Shown: positions 22,909 through 27,543 of the stretch, piece by piece
Layout of the letters: each line of letters starts with the position of its first letter
Numbering within the stretch: the stretch's first letter is position 1
Source of the DNA: an uncultured bacterium
GTDB lineage: Bacteria; Actinomycetota; Coriobacteriia; Coriobacteriales; Coriobacteriaceae
Length of the DNA stretch: 27,543 nucleotides
Direction of reading: 5' to 3'
Assembly (NCBI GenBank): GCA_905214465.1
Contig: CAJMMD010000029.1
Location: forward strand, 1-27,543
Notes under the pieces: model-generated
What the model was told of the DNA's origin: nothing
What the model saw: the letters and a program-made list of their open reading frames with translations, nothing else
The model's database searches: none
Made by a program: the position numbers and the translations under genes

Positions 22909-24276
22909 TTAGCGGGGCACGTAGCGGCCGGGTTGGGCTCCGGTGGGCTCGCCGTCGCGTGCCGCCAGCACGCCGTTCACAAACACGGCCTTGGCGCGGC
23001 CATGCGCCTCAAAGCCCTCGAGCGGCGTGTAGTCCACGGCCTGATGCTGCGTCGCGGCGCTGATCGTCCAACGCGCGCACGGATCCCACACGCACACGTC
23101 GGCATCGGCGCCCTCGGCAAGACAGCCCTTGCGCGGATACATGCCAAAAACGCGCGCCGGATTCTCGCTCATCAAGCGGCACAGATCCTCGGGACCCAGC
23201 TGTCCCTCAAAGCTCGTGGCAATCGCAACGGGACGATGCTCCACGCCGGGCCCGCCGTTGGGAATCGCGCGGAAATCATCGCGTCCTCGGTCCTTTTGCC
23301 CGTGCAGGTTAAAGCTGCAATGATCGGTCGCAATAGTATCGATCTCGCCAGCCACAAGCGCCTCGCGCAGCGCGGCACGGTCACCGGCATGGCGCAGCGG
23401 CGGGCTCATCACATACTTGGCGCCCGCAAAGCCGTCCTCTCCCTGTTCAAGGTAGCAGGTGTCGTCGAGCATCAGATACTGAGGGCAGGTCTCGACATAG
23501 ATGTTCTTCTGCCCGTGCGCTTTGGCAGCGCGAATGGCCTCGAGCCCCAGCTTGGTCGAAAGGTGCACCACGTTGACCGGAGCGTCCCCGGCCAAGTGCG
23601 CCAGATACAGCAGGCGGCTCACGGCCTCGGCCTCACACACGTCCGGACGGCTGAGCGCATGGCCCTCGGGCCCGTGGATACCCTGCTCAAACACGCGCTT
23701 CTGCAGCGCGTTGACCAACGTGCCGTTCTCGCAATGCACGCACAGGATACCGCCCACGCGCTTGAGCTCCTCCAGCACCTCGAGCGTCTCGGCATCGTCC
23801 AGGCGCAGATGGTCGTAGGCAAAGTAGGTCTTAAACGACGACACGCCCGCCTCGCGCATGGCCGAAAGATCGGCGCGGTTGCGCTCATTCCACTCGGCAA
23901 GCGCCATATGGAAGGCATAGTTGGCGGTGCAGGTGCCGTCGGCGCGATGATGCCACTCGACCAAGGCATCGGGCATGGTCACGCCGCGATCGGCCGTCGC
24001 GTAGTCCACAATGGTCGTCGTGCCGCCGCAGGCAGCCGCGCGCGTGCCGGTCTCAAAGCTATCGGCTGTCCAATCCATGCCGGTCCAGCACTGCATGTGC
24101 GTGTGCCCATCGATAAAGCCCGGGAACACCCAGCAGCCCGCGGCATCCTCGACGGTATCGCCCTCGGCCGGCTCAATCGCCGCGGCGATCCGCACGATCT
24201 TATCGCCATCCATGGCAAGATCGGCGCGACGAAGCCCCTGGGGCGTCACGAGCGCGCCGTTTTTGATGATGATCAT
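22909..24276 (-). CDS. hyuA: Hydantoinase/dihydropyrimidinase-type amidohydrolase
   Basis: Cyclic-amide hydrolase of the D-hydantoinase branch of the amidohydrolase superfamily, 455 residues. Binuclear metal ligands are all present: His58 and His60 in DGHTHM, the lysine to be carboxylated at 149 (FKTYFAY), His181, His238 and Asp318 (ATDHC). In purine-degrading clusters the homologue is thought to open or trim a ring-derived intermediate; the natural substrate is not shown by sequence. ATG with AAGGAG five bases upstream, overlapping the end of mocA by its ribosome binding site; nine bases separate the two genes, so they form an operon. Confidence 0.92.
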   Translation of the reverse strand: MIIIKNGALVTPQGLRRADLAMDGDKIVRIAAAIEPAEGDTVEDAAGCWVFPGFIDGHTHMQCWTGMDWTADSFETGTRAAACGGTTTIVDYATADRGVTMPDALVEWHHRADGTCTANYAFHMALAEWNERNRADLSAMREAGVSSFKTYFAYDHLRLDDAETLEVLEELKRVGGILCVHCENGTLVNALQKRVFEQGIHGPEGHALSRPDVCEAEAVSRLLYLAHLAGDAPVNVVHLSTKLGLEAIRAAKAHGQKNIYVETCPQYLMLDDTCYLEQGEDGFAGAKYVMSPPLRHAGDRAALREALVAGEIDTIATDHCSFNLHGQKDRGRDDFRAIPNGGPGVEHRPVAIATSFEGQLGPEDLCRLMSENPARVFGMYPRKGCLAEGADADVCVWDPCARWTISAATQHQAVDYTPLEGFEAHGRAKAVFVNGVLAARDGEPTGAQPGRYVPR

Positions 24277-24285
24277 AATTGCTCC

Positions 24286-24900
24286 TTATTGATTGATGCA
24301 GTTGGCCACGCGATCAAAATACGAGCAGGCGGCGATATGCTCCGTTATGCGTCGCTGTCCCTTGACGGTATCGACGTCCCACAGTTCGTAAGCACGCGCA
24401 TCAACCAGCACCACGTCGATACGGTCCTTGAGGATCGAGCCGCCACCGTCCTTGCCCTCAAGACACATAAGTGCATCGAACAGTTCCGCCGGAAAGAGCA
24501 CCGGGCTCGAAGGCTCACCGTTGCACGCAAGACGCACCGGATACTTGCGGCCACGCTCATCAAACGCGCGAACCATGGCCTCAAAAGAATCCGAACTCAC
24601 GAGCGGCTGGTCGCCCGGCAAAAAGAGGCAACCCTTCCAGCCGCGGCTCGCCCCCCACGAAAGGCCCGCACGGACGCTTTCGCTCCTGAGCTTGCCATCG
24701 TGCAGCACGCACGGGCAATGCTTGTCCTCGCAAATCTGGGCGACCTCGGGCCAACGCGTCGAAACCACGACGTCAAAGCCCCGGGGAACCGAATCGATAG
24801 TCCGGGCAATCAGCGGCTTGCCATAGATATCGGCAAGCATCTTGTTAGAGCCAAACCGCTTGCCCTCGCCCGAAGCCATAATGACGCAACCGAGTTTCAT
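24286..24900 (-). CDS. mocA: MocA-like molybdenum cofactor cytidylyltransferase (YgfJ family)
   Basis: Nucleotidyltransferase of the MobA/MocA fold that attaches CMP to molybdopterin for hydroxylase-type enzymes. The 204-residue product has the nucleotide-binding loop GEGKRFGSNK at 11-20, FLPGDQPLVS (metal-binding Asp) and GSILKD near the C-terminus. Seventeen further codons are open upstream, but GGGGAGG seven bases before the chosen ATG fixes the start at MKLGCVIMAS. It heads a unit with hyuA and is isolated from ygeW by a terminator, so it needs its own promoter in the 88 bases between; none stood out. Confidence 0.87.
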   Translation of the reverse strand: MKLGCVIMASGEGKRFGSNKMLADIYGKPLIARTIDSVPRGFDVVVSTRWPEVAQICEDKHCPCVLHDGKLRSESVRAGLSWGASRGWKGCLFLPGDQPLVSSDSFEAMVRAFDERGRKYPVRLACNGEPSSPVLFPAELFDALMCLEGKDGGGSILKDRIDVVLVDARAYELWDVDTVKGQRRITEHIAACSYFDRVANCINQ

Positions 24901-24988
24901 GGCGATACCTCCCCTGAAACCATCGTACCCATAACTCGCGTCGCGGGGCATCTACATCGAAAGCGCTTATCCCGCACGCCCACGATGC

Positions 24989-25026
24989 AAAAAGGGGCAC
25001 CCCGCCGGTTGGCAGAGCGCCCCCTT
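24989..25026 (-). terminator. Intrinsic terminator of ygeW
   Basis: On the minus strand a stem of up to 17 pairs with several G-U pairs and a four-base AACC loop ends in TTTTT. It starts about 25 bases after the ygeW stop and separates ygeW from mocA-hyuA. Confidence 0.9.
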
Positions 25027-25050
25027 TACATGGCTTACCTCAGCGCGGCT

Positions 25051-26253
25051 TTAGGCCTGGAACCAACGGGCGGTGTTGCGCTCGTCGAGGGCCTTGAGGG
25101 TAGCGGCGGGATCGGCAACCTTCTGCAGGAACATCATAGCTGCGATGGCGTACGGCTTGTAGCTGGCCTCCTTGTACATGCCCACGCGGTGCATGTCAAA
25201 GACGTCGGCGTTGACCTCGCCGTGCTCGCAAGAGACACCGGAGATGTCGGCGGGCAGCGGGTGCATAAAGATGGTGTCCTGGCCGTTGGCGGTCTTCTCC
25301 ATGAGCTCGGTCGTGGAGCACCAGTCCTGATGGGTGGCGTTCTGAGCGAGCAGCTCCTTCTCGAGCGCTGCGATGCCGGCGTCGTCGCCCTCGGCGTACA
25401 GGTTGGTACGCTTCTCCATGGCGGCAAACGGAGCCCAGCTCTTGGGGATCACGATGTCGGCGCCCTCGAAGGCCTCGGCCATGGTGTTGACCTGCTTAAA
25501 GGTGGTGCCGGACTCGGCGGCATAGCCCTTGGCGCGCTCGACGACCTCGGGCATGAGGTCGTAGCCCTCGGGGTGGGCCAGGGTGACGTCCATGCCAAAA
25601 CGGGGCAGCAGGCTGATCAGCGACTGCGGGCAGGACAGCGGCTTGCCGTAAGAGGGTGAATAGGCCCAGGTAACGGCAACCTTCTTGCCCTTGAGGTTCT
25701 CAAGACCGCCAAACTCGTTGATGAGGTAGAGCATGTCGGCAGAGGACTGCGTGGGGTGATCGGAGTCGGACTGCAGGGAGATGAGCGTGGGACGGTGATC
25801 CAGAACGCCGTCCTCGTAGGCCTGCTGGACAGACTCGGAGACCTCGGCCATGTAGGCGTCGCCCTTGCCGATGTACATGTCGTCGCGGATGCCGATGACG
25901 TCGGCCATGAAGGAGATCATGGTAGCGGTCTCGCGGACGGTCTCGCCGTGAGCGATCTGGGACTTCTTCTCGTCCAGGTCCTGCAGCTCGAGGCCGAGCA
26001 GGTTGGCGGCCTTAGAGAAGGAGAAGCGCGTACGGGTGGAGTTGTCGCGGAACAGGGAGACGGCCAGGCCCGAGTCGAAGATCTTGGACGAAACGTTGTT
26101 CTCACGCAGCTCGCGCAGGGCGTCGGCAACGATGTAGAGAGCCTTGAGCTCATCGGTGGTCTTATCCCAGGTGTGCAGGAAGTCGCTGCCGTACATGCCC
26201 TTAAAATCGAGGCCGTTCAGCTGCTCGACGAGCTCGGTAAACTTGGCGTCCAT
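25051..26253 (-). CDS. ygeW: YgeW-type knotted carbamoyltransferase
   Basis: Member of the aspartate/ornithine carbamoyltransferase superfamily, 400 residues, close to the length of E. coli YgeW. The carbamoyl-phosphate loop is STRTR at 72-76; HPTQ is at 166-169 and HPLPA at 331-335. The segment after HPLPA (DISGVSCEHGEV) replaces the ornithine- or aspartate-binding loops, as in YgeW. The substrate is not known with certainty; clustering with hyuA and ygeY points to a ureido or carbamoylated intermediate of purine breakdown. The frame runs 64 codons further upstream, but AAGGA before the chosen ATG and alignment with the family set MDAKFTELVE as the start. A terminator follows, and a 201-base gap with a palindrome precedes it. 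Confidence 0.92.
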   Translation of the reverse strand: MDAKFTELVEQLNGLDFKGMYGSDFLHTWDKTTDELKALYIVADALRELRENNVSSKIFDSGLAVSLFRDNSTRTRFSFSKAANLLGLELQDLDEKKSQIAHGETVRETATMISFMADVIGIRDDMYIGKGDAYMAEVSESVQQAYEDGVLDHRPTLISLQSDSDHPTQSSADMLYLINEFGGLENLKGKKVAVTWAYSPSYGKPLSCPQSLISLLPRFGMDVTLAHPEGYDLMPEVVERAKGYAAESGTTFKQVNTMAEAFEGADIVIPKSWAPFAAMEKRTNLYAEGDDAGIAALEKELLAQNATHQDWCSTTELMEKTANGQDTIFMHPLPADISGVSCEHGEVNADVFDMHRVGMYKEASYKPYAIAAMMFLQKVADPAATLKALDERNTARWFQA

Positions 26254-26454
26254 GTAAATATCCTTTCCATAGATGAAACGATCGCAATGAGTAGATGTGC
26301 TCCGGCATGCGCGTGTGGCTAGAACATGCAGAGCGCTATGACGAGGACCCGCTACCGTTGAGGAAGCATGGGAGATAACGACCACGGGCCCCAAGTCAAC
26401 AGGGGGTGCCGGGGACACAGGCTGTCCCCGGCTCAACAAGATCAAGGAATGGGA
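26254..26454. promoter_or_regulatory. 201-base spacer between ygeY and ygeW with perfect hairpin
   Basis: A perfect 10-base stem (26408-26417 with 26423-26432) and a five-base loop lie 23 bases after the ygeY stop; no T-run follows. Next on the minus strand is TTGACT (26395-26400 region) with only a weak TATCTC-like -10 at 16 bases, a marginal promoter for ygeW. Nothing else is recognised in the remainder. Confidence 0.45.
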
Positions 26455-27543
26455 CTAGTCGATCTTGTTGTTGGTCAGACCAGCGCGGAACACGGTAGCG
26501 TCGCCATCGGCCTGGCTCGGATCGTAGAGGTTCAAAGCAGCAACATACATGGCGGCAGCGGTGACCAGGTCGTCCTTGTAGGTGACCTCGTTGGGAGCGT
26601 GAGCCTGAGACTCGGCACCCGGGCCAAAGCCAACGCAGGGGATGCCATAGCGGCCCTGGATGGAAACGCAGTTCGTGGAGAAGGTCCACTTGTCGCACAG
26701 CGGACGACCGGTGCGCTTGTCCATGCTGGGCTCGCAGCCGATGCGCTCGTCACCGAACATGGCCTTGTGGGCGTCGACGAGGGCCTTGACGTGCGGAGCG
26801 GTCTCCTTGTTGATCCACGTGGGGAAGTAAGCCTCGGTCTCGTAAACCTCGCCGGTCCAGGACGGACGGTCGTACATGTACATGGAGACCTTCACGTCGT
26901 CGCCGTACTTCTTGGCGGCCGGCAGGTTGCGGATCTCGTCCAGGCAGGACTCCCAGGTCTCGCCGGCGGTCATGCGACGGTCGATGGAGATGGCGCAGGA
27001 GTCAGCGACAGCGCAGCGGCTGGGGCTGGTGTAGAAGATCTGGCTGACGGTGCAGGTGCCGCGGCCCAGGAAGCGGGCGTCCTCGAAGTGCTCGGGGTTG
27101 TACTTGGGGTCGAGCATCTTGACGAGGCCCTTGATGTCGGTCGACTCGTCGCAGCCGTTGTTGTTGAGGGCGCGGACGTCGGCGATGATGTCGGCCATTT
27201 TGTAAATGGCGTTGTCGCCGCGGTCGGGAGCGGAGCCGTGGCAGGAGGTGCCGTGAACGTCGACGCGGATCTCCATGCGGCCGCGGTGACCGCGATAAAT
27301 GCCGCCGTCGGTGGGCTCGGTGGAAATGACGAACTCGGGCTTAATGCCGTCCTTGTTGTAGATGTACTGCCAGCACATGCCGTCGCAGTCCTCTTCCTGG
27401 ACGGTGCCGACGACCATGATCTTGTAGCCCTCGGGGATGAGGCCCATGTCCTTCATCATCTTGGCAGCGTAGGTAGCAGAAGCCATGCCGCCCTCCTGGT
27501 CGGAGCCGCCGCGGCCGTAGATGATCTCGTCGGTCTCGTAGCC
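26455..27543 (-). CDS. ygeY: YgeY-type M20 metallohydrolase, 5' end cut by window
   Basis: Metallopeptidase/deacylase family M20, YgeY branch; 362 residues are visible and the N-terminus lies beyond the right edge. Seen are GRGGSDQEGG with the metal-bridging Asp (visible residue 15), the catalytic Glu-Glu pair in TVQEEDCDG (50-51), the ISTEPTDG segment, and SQAHAPNE near the C-terminus with the last His ligand. An internal ATG at 27486 is not the start, because coding motifs continue upstream of it. In E. coli ygeY sits with ygeW, ygeX and hyuA; the family is tied to selenium-dependent purine metabolism, but its substrate is not proved. Confidence 0.92.
   Translation of the reverse strand, partial: GYETDEIIYGRGGSDQEGGMASATYAAKMMKDMGLIPEGYKIMVVGTVQEEDCDGMCWQYIYNKDGIKPEFVISTEPTDGGIYRGHRGRMEIRVDVHGTSCHGSAPDRGDNAIYKMADIIADVRALNNNGCDESTDIKGLVKMLDPKYNPEHFEDARFLGRGTCTVSQIFYTSPSRCAVADSCAISIDRRMTAGETWESCLDEIRNLPAAKKYGDDVKVSMYMYDRPSWTGEVYETEAYFPTWINKETAPHVKALVDAHKAMFGDERIGCEPSMDKRTGRPLCDKWTFSTNCVSIQGRYGIPCVGFGPGAESQAHAPNEVTYKDDLVTAAAMYVAALNLYDPSQADGDATVFRAGLTNNKID

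Noticed and set aside
22555..25659. 1034-codon open frame on the plus strand
   Set aside because: It lies antisense to hyuA, mocA and ygeW, all recognised by motifs. Its translation is low-complexity and Arg/His/Ala-rich, typical of a shadow frame in GC-rich DNA.
27484..27486. ATG as the start of ygeY
   Set aside because: The conserved GRGGSDQEGG metal-site segment lies upstream of it in frame and runs to the window edge, so the gene is truncated rather than starting here.

Overview
The window looks like a high-GC chromosomal segment from an anaerobic gut actinobacterium of the class Coriobacteriia, most likely Collinsella or a close relative. This rests on gene content, GC-rich third codon positions, strong AGGAGG-type ribosome binding sites and zinc-type ribosomal proteins. 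The taxon is an inference. Almost every gene is on the minus strand; the only larger plus-strand genes are a class A penicillin-binding protein and yqeC.

Layout, left to right. (1) 1-6414: tyrS, a U32-family protein of the RlhA (YdcP) kind, a divergent bifunctional penicillin-binding protein with a long acidic/Thr/Gly-Ser/Pro tail, and argR, with two back-to-back terminators between the converging penicillin-binding protein and argR. (2) 6547-8573: a GT2-like glycosyltransferase with a TTG start and an overlapping-context 13-codon upstream ORF, then truA. (3) 8609-18392: a long ribosomal block read right to left, rplE-rpsN-rpsH-rplF-rplR-rpsE-rpmD-rplO-secY-adk-map-infA-rpmJ-rpsM-rpsK-rpsD-rpoA-rplQ, ending at a strong intrinsic terminator. 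This is the distal spc operon plus the alpha operon. The genes normally upstream of rplE (rplX, rplN, rpsQ, rpmC, rplP and the S10 set) are not there. Instead a 308-base gap carries a candidate promoter and a long inverted repeat. (4) 18701-27543: an accessory metabolic module: NCS2 purine permease, xdhC, yqeB, yqeC, hyuA-type hydantoinase/dihydropyrimidinase, mocA (ygfJ), ygeW and 5'-truncated ygeY.

The last block matches the E. coli ygeWXY-hyuA-yqeABC-ygfJ region and related gene sets implicated in selenium-dependent molybdenum hydroxylase maturation and anaerobic purine/urate breakdown. The permease would import the purine. XdhC, YqeB, YqeC and MocA would mature the molybdenum cofactor of a hydroxylase. 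HyuA, YgeW and YgeY would act on ring-opened intermediates. The hydroxylase itself, ygeX, ygfK and ssnA are not in the window and may lie past the right edge.

The most unusual structures are non-coding. Large inverted repeats sit at three boundaries of the purine block (18621-18687, 22823-22895, 26408-26432). Stable stem-loops without U-tracts punctuate the spc operon between cistrons. I see no CRISPR array, rRNA, tRNA, transposase or phage gene. I found no clearly unprecedented protein system; the strongest leads are the broken spc operon next to a palindromic element and the unusual arrangement of the purine/selenium-molybdenum module.
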